DNA of 64,000 nt. Source: Dreissena polymorpha (taxonomy: Eukaryota > Mollusca > Bivalvia > Myida > Dreissenidae). This document shows positions 1-12,500 of this stretch, piece after piece (position 1 is the first letter of the stretch; each line of letters opens with the position of its first letter). The position numbers and the translations under genes are program-made. The stretch covers positions 50,175,280 through 50,239,279 of the forward strand of contig NC_068358.1 of assembly GCF_020536995.1 (NCBI RefSeq), written 5' to 3'. The notes under the pieces were generated by a model. The model made no database searches and was not told the DNA's origin. It saw only the letters and a list, made by a program, of their open reading frames with translations.

Positions 1-1500
1 TTTCCAGCTTGATTTGTCCACATGTCACTCGCTTTGTTTTCTGTTTAAAATACATTATCAAGTGAGAATTGTGTGTCAACATCCGCTTGTATTTTAATTA
101 CTTGTTTTAACTACAAACAGCTCATTTCGACCACTGTCTTTATTTAAGGCAATAACTGATCGCTTATCCAATACGGGGCATGCCTACTAGACAACGAAAA
201 CCTGTTTTTCTTCGTACATTATTGGGAACAAGAAACAATAGATAATTCCGGGCCTCGTATTCAATATTTAAAGCTATATTTCATGTTCTTTTTATCTTGT
301 TAAATACAGGGTGCAGGATCACGTGACTTTGTGGGGATCCCAATTAAACGTAAATTGTTTTACACACACCGGTAAGTGGTTCTTTTTCTCCAATAACTTT
401 TTAAAACAATTTTTCTTAAGAATTTTAACAAGTACATAAAAACAGTTTTTATTCTGCGTATGGCGATGTGAAATCCATTAGAATTACTTAATTTAACAAG
501 CCTGTGTTTTTTGTCAAAAAATCGATGTCTAATGCATTTATGTACATGGCTATGCTTCACGAAACGTGGCACTTTGTCACCAATTTCAGACGTATTCAAG
601 GATTTATTCTTTAATCTTAAGATATCGACACAAACTGCAAGAAAAACTTTTTTGTTATGCAAAAAAAATGTTTTTTGCAAATGGAATTTAATAACTTGGG
701 ATATTTTAAAAAATAAATTTCTTAGCGGTGTCTTTACATTCTGTCCAGCCCGTGTGTAAAACCCGAGGAAACCGTTGATTCTACACCATGAATAGCTCTA
801 AATGAAGTTGTATTATCTAATTAAATATATTGTAGGGACCTTTATCAAAAGGTTACCACAGACCTGTGATTTTTGTAACGGTCCCTTAGTGTCACGTAAG
901 CGTATTTTCCATTACCTGAAAACGACCGTACCGGTCCTAAACGAGACCTCTTAAACCGTAGCTTATTTAAGTAAAGGGCACAAAATCGGTCTAATAGTTT
1001 TATCGTAAGCTCTCTTTAGGAGAAAATTGGATTAATATACATGAAAGTCTGTTTAACGCATATTTCTGCAGTAATAAACCGTTTTTAGCAAGCGAATCGA
1101 ATTTTGACATTTATAATTCATGCATGTATATTTTAACAGTGTAAACTGTTTTTGTTTTGTTCATGATCTACAGTTTAAGTCTCACATTATATGTATCACA
1201 GCATGACTTGGAAACAAAAGAATAATACTTAGTTTACACTTTTTCACAGTTCGCTTAGACATCATTTAAAATGTCTGAGTGTTTTAAGAAACTTATCGAT
1301 TTTACTGAAAACAAAGACATTTTCACCTGTCCATACACTCATATCAGACCTAAAACAAAGTGCCATTTGTTTCACTAAGATTGCAATATAAATTAGGAAA
1401 GGTACGCCTTCCAAACGTTTTTTCCGTAAACTTTTCACGATTCATCATCAGTTTTGAATAGACATTTGACGATCGTGTTCATTTCTTCCAGACATATTAT
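1..1500. other. Non-coding stretch upstream
   Basis: AT-rich DNA with no convincing exon. A short hairpin lies at about 833-895 (GGGACC...GGTTAC pairing with GTAAC.GGTCCC). Nothing else stands out. Confidence 0.5.
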
Positions 1501-1559
1501 ATTCTCCTCTTAGTATTAGTCCGCCCCTTGCGTTGCAATTGTTTCTACTTCATCATTTC

Positions 1560-2700
1560 CGTGGTTCCGCAGTGAGAGGGAATTCACTAGAGCAAAATTC
1601 GAGAGCATGTGTATAGTGCGGTTGAGAGGCGAGGCAGTATATTAGATGTTGCTGCTTTCATTACTGTTAAGGCTTCTGTTAGACAACTAGCTATAGGCCT
1701 TGATTTACTTTGCTGCTGATGATGCTCGCAGGGCTTTCTTGCTTTCTAGGTCAGTTTCTTTGCTTAGCATTCCCATTTTTTATTTCGTGGAGGGTAGCGC
1801 GTTGTATGTTCAATTTTGTAATGTCGCGGATCTCAAAGCATACGCTGATGCAAACATCCTGGTTCTCTACTCTGCCAAGAGTCTTCGGAAAGGACTGGGC
1901 AGCCGTCATCCGTTTATAGGAGCTGTATTCCGATGAGGTCTAACTGTGCCCTTAGAAACCGGCTTGATGATCTTTTCGTTGGCTCCCAACTCTTTTGTTG
2001 TCAGCATTCTTGTTATGTTGGTTTCCTTATGGGTTTATCCACTCGTTCATCACTTGATGATTCATATCATTCTCTTGTCGGATGTTTCCTCTTCGTAAAT
2101 TTGGCGGTCTTCATATTGGAGCGCTGCATTTTCCTCGGTCAGTCTTCGAGATTGAACTGTGGACATTAGCGTGAAACGCTTTGCTGCAAATTTCTTTTCG
2201 TTTATGTCTACGCACAATGCAAAGGTTGCATACTCTTTTGTGCGCGAGAGCACATAGACATCTGCGTACCGGTCTGCTTTCACACATATAGGTATTTCTG
2301 GAAAGATGGCTGTGGCTAAGAGTATGAACAGGGATGTTAGCAAAGCTCTTCTTTGCGGAAACCCTTGGCGCAGCAGTACTTTGTGCTCGCAAAGATCGTC
2401 TTCAGACACCCTATAAGGTACGACTTGGTCAACCGGTACTTTGGGTCTATGCTTTTTCTTTGGAAAAGCTTCACCTGAGCATTGCGTTTTGTCACGTATT
2501 TTTGTTTCATCTGACAACGGCTCGCTCTAAAGCTATGATGTTCTCTGTCTTTAAGTACCGTTGTATGCATTGTTCGGCAATACAATCCGAGGTTATGCAG
2601 ACGAAGCTTACCAGACTGATGGGTCAGTACTTTAGAGTTTCAACTTGCCCTGCCTTCGTATGTAGAACAGATCAATCTGGCTCCTTCCAGTAATGGGGTT
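1560..2700 (-). other. Unrecognised coding-like remnant
   Basis: A stretch less AT-rich than its surroundings, with long overlapping open frames on both strands, best on the minus strand (2517 to 2062, 151 codons from an ATG). That frame is rich in Lys, Arg and Glu and includes the short runs KKKHRPKVPVDQVV and ADVYVLSRTKEY. I do not recognise a family, see no splice sites tying it to a gene and no terminal repeats. An old mobile-element fragment is the most likely explanation. Confidence 0.3.
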
Positions 2701-3546
2701 CCCGGTCATTCGACCAGCTGACGTTAAAGATGTTTAACAGCTTCTGGAGGAATGTCAAGGTTCATCTTTCTTCATCCTGGTATATGTAAAGATATATAAT
2801 GATCTCGTTATTTAAGGTTTTGTTCGGTCTCCACAGCTTGGTGATATCTCTTTCCATGTTCAGTGTATTGTTTCTCTCTAGCCTTTTCTTGTAATTTTTA
2901 GTTTGATCTTTAAGTATTCGATCTTGCTTCATTGAAATGATGTTTTCCCTTGCCTTGAGTTTTTCTCTAAACCCTCTTGATATTATTTATTTTGTTTCTT
3001 AGATAATGCGTGTCCTAAAACTCACGCTATGTTGTTTATGTAGCGCTCTAGTGTAACAAGGGAATTAATACAATTAAATTTAAAACAAAAACAACCTGTA
3101 TCATCTATATTAATTTCAAGTGATTTCAGTGGATTTTGAATAACGCAGAAGTAAGTGATTGTTGCTTTTGCTTCTTGAGGTGTAATGTGCTACATTGAGA
3201 TAACGCGATTGACTGTCCCCTACAATGCAAATGCCGTATTATTAATACAAACAATTCTAACCTGCAAAAACTTTACCTTTGTAATCTTACATTTATTTTC
3301 TATATTATAAACACTTATATGACAATCTGATGTTCATTCAGAAAATGTATGGACATACGCTCGGATATATTTAAACAAATTATGGTGTGTTTCTGACGTG
3401 AGTTTTTGTGTCGTCGTATCTGTCATTGATAAGTTCGTATCAGTGTTGCAGGGTAAATCGTCCTGATGATTACAGATAGTGAACTAGGCTTTATCATTAT
3501 TTTCAATCTAGTAGTAGGCAACTTTACAAATATTTCTATTATTTGA
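2701..3546. other. Upstream of the mosaic gene
   Basis: AT-rich, no exon seen. It should contain the promoter and any 5' untranslated sequence of the gene starting at 3547, but no specific core element could be supported. Confidence 0.4.
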
Positions 3547-3595
3547 ATGATGCATTTTGTTACGATTCTAGTGGTTTTGGTTTTAATTTGTGCAA
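3547..3595 (+). CDS. Exon 1: signal peptide
   Basis: Reads MMHFVTILVVLVLICA followed by one base of the next codon and a strong donor (GTAAGT) at 3596. The 16 residues are a classic hydrophobic secretory leader ending in a small residue. The exon ends in phase 1 and joins in frame to the MAM1 exon when that exon starts at 4989. It is the only convincing leader I see upstream of the MAM domain. The start could equally be the second Met. Confidence 0.55.
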
Positions 3596-6500
3596 GTAAG
3601 TGTAAATCTTACTATTCCAATTACTTTATACTCCAGTTGGAAAAAGTAAAGTTCATTCTTCTGTTGTTTTTTATTTCAGTAAGAAAATAAATTGCATAAG
3701 TATTATAATTATCGTTTTATTTTACATTTTTTAGAATAATATGAAGTAATTAAAATGTACAATTTATGTGACGTTGATACAAATACCGTTAGTGCATGTA
3801 TTTGACATAAAGAAAATGGATGCGAAAAGAAAATTAACCTTTCATTTCTTTTTTGTCAACTCGCCTGAAGGGGGGCGGCAGGCTTTTGTGATCACTCTTA
3901 GTCCGGCGTCACTGGTCGTGTTTAAAGTGGTGTTCATCTGAATCATTTAGCTCGTTACCTCCCTAGTTTAATTTACTCTTGATGACACTAGGTGAGGATG
4001 GTTATCGTAACAATATCTAGGCAGAATGTGACTCTTGATTACATGCATCCAAAAACTAGGTTATCATGTGAGATCTTGATAACACCTTCCAATCATCCAT
4101 CGCCCAAAAATATTATCATATTATCTTGATTTAACGTGGCATGAAAGTTTATCTAGTTCCAGTTTTAATAACCCACGTTCAACACCTAGGTCAAAAAGGT
4201 CAAATACTAAAAAACCTTGCTACCAGTATACAGGCCACTTGTATAACCCCATCGTGATCGTTGACAATATCTAGGTCGTTTTTGAATACGGGTCAAATAG
4301 CAACTTCACTACGTCCAGTCTTATAAAAAAGGTTCCAGGAGCTTCATTTGTGACTCAATCTTAATTGAGCTTGGTTAGAATATTTATGTTGATAATGTCT
4401 TAACATAATTTCAGTATGAGCGTCAAAAACCTATGGCACCAGATCCATTCTTAGAAAATCCGAATTACCATTATAAAGCTCACATTTATGACTGAAACTT
4501 AATGGAACTTGGCCACAATATATATGCAAACAATATAAATTTCGAATTTTCAATCCGTGTCGTATGGACCTAGAAACTGGGTCAGAAGGTCATGTATTGC
4601 AAAAACGTTGTTACAACTCTAGATGCCACAACTAAATCTTGATGAAACTTGGTCAGAACGTTAATCTTGACAATATCTTGGCTTAGTTGAAATCGGAATG
4701 CCTTGCGTCTTAAAGCTAGGTAACCAGCTTTCAAATCTTAGAAAAAACTTTGTTACCATTCTAGAGAACATATTTATGACTCATCCTTGCTGAAACTTGG
4801 TCAGAATGTTTATTTGGACAATATTAAGGTTTACAACACTTGATGTCGGTGACTTTAGGTGAGCGATGAAACACCATTATGGCTCTTGTGTTTTTATAAT
4901 AAGCTAAAAAAGAATATTCAGTTCTACGAAGACTTTAAGTTCTTTGCTTAAACATATTACAGACACTTGCAAAACATGTTTCTAACAGAAAGTTCAGCAG
5001 ACACAACGACTGTTTTTCAACACGGGTTTGAGAACTGTACATTTGCCAACAACGGAACATGTGGCTACGACATTCGCTCTCCTTGGGAAATTCACAAGGG
5101 ATCGTTTTTGTTAAGTGGTCGTTATGTCCTTAACGGAGGTCAAGGTAATCAGAGAGTTATTTATAAGAAATTCGCCTCAAATGTAAGCTTTGACTAATTG
5201 ATATATAATAAATGTGTTAAACAAAATTTAGGAAAACACTTATTGGTTTCTTCGCTAGTAAAATTGTTTATAAAAAAGGATAACAAAGCTGTACCCATTT
5301 GATGCGTTTACGCTTTTTTAAACATACACATTTTTTCAGACGACGAGTTCTATGCGCTATTTAATACGCATATTTCATCCATTGGTAATCCCGACATTTC
5401 GATGGTCTCCCCATTATTACCGAAAGGAGCAGCTTGTCTCAGTTTCTACTACACTATCCCTGCTTCCTGGGAAAATCTTCATGTGAGGATACGTACAGAG
5501 GACAATGCACTGTGGAACTGTGGAATGTGACCCAACGCGGGAATAAGAACTGGACAAGGGTGGATAGATTGGCTGTATACCCTGACGCAGCATTTCTGGT
5601 AAAACGGATCTTAAAAAGAATTTTTCAGAATCATAACCAATTTACTTAAATCGATATTAAGAAACCATTACGAGATAAGCATTTAAATAGGCGAACGTAA
5701 AATGGTAACAAAACACTGTCCAATTTTGTAAACGAAACAAATATGCATAGTTATCTCCGCAAAACGTATTAAATCGGTGAAAAAAATGCAGTAGGAATAC
5801 CGTGATTCGTATATGTTATATGATCTTGTTTATTGCGCGCAAAATGTTTGGGATATTAAACCATTTGCTCATAAAAAGGAAATACACCTGTACATTATAT
5901 ATTGTGTATTGTGTACGAAATATCGAGTGGATGTTAAAAAGTTGTATTTAGTGCATCGTGATAATTGTCATTCGCACAACATTAAATGTTAAAATGATTA
6001 TTATGTTGCACGTGTAATCGCAGTCTATAATAACGTGCATCTTACAATCTGATGCTCGGTTTAAATTAGTTTAATCGTAGCCATGTTTGAATTGAGATGC
6101 ATGATTGATACGGTTATTGAAAGACATCTACAGAGAACGGTCGGCACTCGTCCTTCAATACCGTCATGCTTTTGACATGTTTAGACCTTGCATTATTCTG
6201 CAACAGTCTGAATTTTCTGGTCTCTGATAAAGCAAGCCTTGCCCATAACCTTTATTAGTCTTGTACGTATTTGACACACATCCTTAGAATATCAGAATAA
6301 ACATTAAGAATAAATTCAACGTCACTTTTTCTTCAAAAAGTGTAATCATGCTAACTAATTTAAATTCAAACTTAGAAACCTCATTTTCAATTTAACTTGT
6401 TCACCGTTAAACCGTGACATGATTGAGCTTTCATGACATGTGCTGTTACAAAAACCGGGAGTATATTTCTCATTTAATGCCAACACCGACTGTGCAGGTA

Positions 6501-9500
6501 AGACTCGAAACCTTTTATCAAGTTATTTATTAATGTTCATATGAACAGCATTTGTATTCTCGAATTGTAATGCATTTCTATATGTACAGTTCCGTGTTTT
6601 TACATTGTTGCTTTATTTTCTGAGATATTTTATGAAACGTCTGAGCCGTTCGTTCGACATTTACACAATTTAGGAACATATATGCAAAGAAGGTTCCTTT
6701 AAATATATGTTTTGAAATGGTTTATTGTCCAAATTTGTAAAACAAAATACGTTACCAATAAATTATGATAAACTCGATAGTATTTTGGGATACATGAAGG
6801 AAACCAGAAGACAATACACGCAATCAAGTGATACGCCAGTAGACAAGCGCCTTCAGTCGAACGATATGTTTTGCTTTCAGTATTTTATTTTACTATAAAC
6901 GCTGTGTTGGATTGATCATTTATGGCTTAGTGTTTTAATAGAAAGATTGATTTGAAATGTATATACTCGCTGTATGTATATATTCGAATTTAATAAGAAT
7001 ATGAATGAGGATGTTTATACGTGTTAATCAGTTAAATCGTCTACAATTCTTTATTTGACCTTTAGACGACAATGAACCATAAGGCTCGCAGCCATGGCAA
7101 TCACACGTTTATCTGACATCCAAAGTTTCCGTCTATAATACCGTTTAGCTGTAGGATGAAATAAGTATAAATGAATGTATTTGGTTACGCGTTTCACATA
7201 GTATTTGATCGACTATGGATGAGGAGAAAGTACCGTTATGAAACTTTTTCAAATTAGAGAATTACTGGAGCATATTTTGTTTATATTTAAAAAAATCATA
7301 TTTAGGTCGAACGACTGTCTCGGAGGTTTCATGAAATATCTAAGAATATACGTAAACGAAGCAGTGTAAAAGATTTCCTAACTGTGTTTGTTTAGACAGT
7401 CAAGCGGAAACACTTCTACGAGATTTAACAATACCACTCTCTTGCGCAACACAGGAGCATTTGGTTGACGTGATATGCTCCCATCGAAAATAAACTGGGG
7501 TATATACTGCTTTGCATCTGTTTGTCGGTCGGTCGGTCGATCAGTTTGTCGTTCGGTCGGTACTACACCATATGTTTGCGCACGATATCTAGAGAAAACT
7601 TTGACCCACAACCATACACATTTGTATAATTGTTACTTGGCAAAAGGAAGAAGCCTATCGACTCTTGGGTCTGAAGGTAATGGATGAACGTCACATGGGG
7701 TTTGTACCATACAATGTATAAAGAATTAATAAAAAAACATTAGTAACTGGAATGTATATATGTACTTCATTAACAAGTCCTGCACGTTTATGGGATGAGC
7801 AATTACATTTACCTCTACAACTACGCTCCCAATAGGGAAAAACAACAAACAATACAACATAGTTTTTGGTAAGTCATTGGTATGACCGACTGACTGATAC
7901 CGTGTTTTACTATTTCATATTCATCAAACATACATAAAAACATGAATACACACAAAAGTTTTGTTACAACATCATACAACGTAGTCTACAACAACGCCAG
8001 GCATACTGTATGCCGGCACGAGTCCCTCCTCGTAGGCTACTTATACGGCAGCCACGCCTATCAACGTAGACAACTACAACGCCAGGCATACTGTATGCCG
8101 GCACGAGACCCTCCTCGTAGGCAACTTATAAGGCAGCCACGCCTATCAACTTAGACTACTACGACACCAGGCATAATGCATGCCTACACGAGTCCCTCCT
8201 CGTAAGCAACTATAAAGGCAGCCACGCCTATCGTCTCTTCCGGAGACCGAATCCCACAGTGGGATAAATAATAATTATTATGATACTGGTATACATGTAT
8301 AAATTTAATACATTAAATGCATACTCATTGTGAATAAACGCATGCCCTGTTGTAAAAAACACAATCCTAAATTTCAAATATTAGCTCGTACCAGGGTAAA
8401 AAGCATGTAGATTACACATTTAAACAACAACATTTGTCATGTTACTCTTTCTGTTATTCAAAACAAATTAAAAAATTAACACATGTATCGATCAGAGCCA
8501 CCTATCGGAAACTACATTGACAAGGAAAATTAGTTTTCGTCTCATTCGCACGTGCTCAAACGACGAAAACAATATGTTCTGCAATAAGCCCTTGTCATCG
8601 GTTTCCTTACACTGTCGTCGGACGGGCTTACATAAATAATGATCAGGTAATATTGCCTTATACCTTTTGATTAGTGATATTGATATTAAGCATAAGAGTG
8701 TACGTAAGGCCACGACTTTTATATTTCTTGGGTTACAAAACCGCCGACCCTAATTTTTGGAAAATGGGAAAAAAAATAAAATCGGAAAATCGTCTTTTTT
8801 TTATATATTTTATTCCCGACCGCACTGAAAAACGAGCGAAACGAGAAAAAAAACGACCCGGTTTGAGTACGTTTGCGAATAAAATCAAGTAAGTACAATC
8901 AACGATTGGTTCACATATATTACAGAGATCGGGATATTTTTCAATGTGACACAGTATGTACCAGTCCTTTTATGGGCACTTCTCAAAATTTATTTAATTA
9001 CAGACAATAGGAAAATCAGCGTCAGTAAAATGTCGACCGCATAAAAATTTATTTCCGAGTCTGTGACGCAACTATATTGTTTAACATGTTTATTATATTA
9101 AACAAACCCGATATTATAGTAGATAAAAAAGTATTACCTTGCAATTTAATAATTAGTATAAATAATCCAACAAAACAGTGTCATTATTTACGATATATAT
9201 GTTTAGGAATTTTGTAAACACGTCCGCCATAGTTTATAGGAACTGTACAGAAAGTTTGGAAATCGGAACAAATCGGTATACCTCGGAAAATCATTGATAA
9301 ATGTATTTGTCGTTTTAATGCTTGGGGCCGAGTAATTTCGGCAAATCGGAACTCAACTTGCGTAAAATACTAGCTCAATTAACCGTTAAACTCCGCCTCC
9401 GTTCTCTGCAAAATATTCGAAGGCTGAGCTATGCACGTGCTGTTATTAAATTGAAGGATTGCAATTGAGAAACAAACGCACGATTGGTTCGGCATGTTGA

Positions 9501-12500
9501 TTGCTAGACAAAGGAAGCCAATTTTGTCGGCGCGAAATTTGTCGCTTTATTGCTTCAGACAGCAAGCGGCTTTCCTTTGATGACGTCAAACTGTCAATTC
9601 ACACAGACTGCACATTTTCGGAAGACTTTAACTGGCTCCTTGTTTACAATTCCAGTAAAAACACTTGCTAACATTAAACTTTGGATTAAATTATCAAAAT
9701 AAAGCAAAAGCCAAGTTGACAAATATGATTGTATTAATTCGCGTCAGTTCAAATAAGACGTTTTGCGTTGTAAATCAACGAGTTTTCATGACAACAACAA
9801 CTTTAACAAACATTACCGCGACGACGCGGGGATCGATCTACCTCGATTTTTTTTCATGGACGATGTCTTAAGTCCAATAAGAGCAAACACATACTTTGTG
9901 TATGAGTAGTTTATCTTATATAAGATTTATGCAACGGGCATCGCATTGCGTAATGGTGCGCATCGAATTACGGAAAAGAAGCGCAGTTTTTCGTTTTAAT
10001 GGGAGAAGAACGCATGTCATTTAATGGAGTGTTTAAAATTGCCTGATGTTACAAAAGGTGCTTTTAGGTGACTCATTTCATTTGAAGATATAGATGTGTT
10101 TCATTGCATAATTTGATTTTTCGTCTCTGTGTTAAGGTTATAAAAGATATGATGTCTGTGTTCTGATGTTATTAGTATTAACTTATTTTTCCAATGATGT
10201 TTTTTTTTTTTTTTTTCGACCGCCCGATGGACCATTTTCAAAATAATTTGTGTAACCCAATAAAAAAAAAAGTCGTGGCCTAATGGAAAATTTTAAACAT
10301 TGCTTACTAAGTACTGTACATTTATTGATACTTTACTTTTTTCGTTTTACAGGTTGAATTTACCGCAAAACAAGCACCAAATGGTATTGTAGGGGTCGAT
10401 GATATAATTATAGGTATGTTTTTACGAGTATATGTAATCATTTATAATTTTTAATGTCTTTTTTCTGTATTTCGATAGCATATAAATACTCTATAACCGT
10501 CAAATCTAATGATTGTAATTATATTGTTCAACTGTTACTTTGACAACTTATGATAAGTGTGTAGATAAATAAATTATGCACCGCAAATATAACAGGTATA
10601 TATATATACATAGGCTCGGCAAGTTAGAATTAAATGTTGGTACACCACAGTTTTTACTGTTTCCATCAGATTCAGTTTTGACGATGCTGCGAAGCAGCTC
10701 GTCTAAGTTATCATACCATGAACAAATTCTTCACAATGGCGACCTATGTAAAAGACCGAGCCAGTCCGATTGAGATAGCTCGATTTTTCTAATCGGCATA
10801 CCTCGCTGATTATCATTGATAAAGGTATAGGAAGCTCAGCTATAAATAGGACAGCATATTCTGGGAAAAAGATTTAATAATAGTTTGAAAACGTTAATTT
10901 TAAATCAGTTATATTCAATCCATTATATGTTTATAGATCAATGAAACAACTATGCATTTTTTGTATTTTATTTGACATTTGTCGTGATTCAGTAAATAAA
11001 TTGCGAATTAAAACGTGTATAATTAACTTTCAGCGCGATCATGAGTGTAAAGAAAACGAATTATTTCGAACCTGACATTTTTAAACGTTGTTGCGACAAT
11101 GGTATATAAACAGCATAATAGCCATTTGACATCTGTGACACTCGTTCTTATGCGCGCTTTCTCATTTTGCATATTTAATAAACTTTTCAAACAGAAATTA
11201 CTGAGCCACATCAGTGCACATACTATGTTTAATAATTCATTCGTTTGTTGGATATTATTTGCTGTTTTAATTAGGTCATATCGCGGAGATTTAGTAAATC
11301 TTACCATGTGTTCATGGGCGAACTCACGTATTCAAGTGCTCTTACGACTATGTGTTCATACCTACTTTCGGGAATCATCATGAAATTATTGCCGTACTTA
11401 ACGAACAAGCATGCCTAAGCTTATTGAATTAGAGAAAAAAACAATAATCAAAAGAGAAAATTATATGTGCATGCACATGGGCATGTAAAATCACGTCCGT
11501 ACACATAGCATCATTAACTTAGGAAAGGAAACAACGAAATATAAAGTTTGGTATGATATACATGTGAAATTAAAGAGCATAGTGTAATTTAAGAGCATGT
11601 CAAGTTTTGAATTTATATGCTGAAACGTAATGTTATAACCCACAAACGTTTTACTGTAACAGAACGTTTTTTTCAGATAAGTGATACAGAAAATACACGT
11701 CGAATATCTTTTTAAAGATATTTCTTGTTATATTTGATCGAGAATGTAACCCGCCTCCCAGTTTCGCTGAATGGATCAAGATCCCCACGGGTACTACTTC
11801 CCCGTACCCTCAATTTTTTCTTCGTTTTTCGTACCCTACATTTTTCGTACCCAATTTTTTTCGTACCAATTTTTTTTCATTGTCAGATTTTAAAATCATT
11901 TGGCACATTAGTTCACCGTCATTGGACGGTGTGTCGCGCGAAAGAATTACGTCAATATCTCCAAAGTCAAGGTCATCCTTTGAGTTTAAATGTCAAAAAT
12001 GGCCATAAATGAGCTTGTCCGGGCTATTACTATGTCATTCATTGTCAGATTTTAAAATCATTTGGCACATTTGTTCACCATCATTGGACGGTGTGTTGCG
12101 CGAAAGAATTACGTCGATATCTCCAAGGTCAAGGTCACACTTCGAGTTCAAAGGTAAAAACTGGCCATAAATGAGCTTGTCCCGGCCATAACTATGTCAT
12201 TCATTGTCAGATTTTAAAATCATTTGGCACATTTGTTCACCATCATAGTACGGTGTGTCGTGCAAAAGAATTACGTAGATATCTCCAAGGTCAAGGTCGG
12301 CCAGCTGGCTGGCGGGCGGGCGGAACAAGCTTGTCCGGGCCATAACTATGTCGTTCATTGTCAGATTTTAAAATCATTTGGCACATAAGTTCACCATCAT
12401 TGGACGGTGTGTCGCGCGAAAGAATTACGTCAATATCTCCAAGGTCAAGGTCACGCTTTGAGTTTAAATGTCAAAAATGGCCATAAATGAGCTTGTCCGG

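Noticed and set aside
4963-4988. Extending exon 2 back to the acceptor at 4962
   Set aside because: That acceptor needs a phase 2 upstream exon; the signal-peptide exon ends in phase 1. Using 4989 joins in frame.
6440-6499. Possible exon before a strong GTAAG donor
   Set aside because: Exons 5340-5598 and 10353-10413 already join in phase within one MAM domain, leaving no room for it.
7985-8275. Hammerhead ribozyme or retrozyme
   Set aside because: Tandem hairpins suggested it, but no CTGANGA/GAAA core was found on either strand.
11023-11383. Two 94-codon frames on opposite strands
   Set aside because: They overlap each other almost fully and neither has a recognisable motif or splice context.
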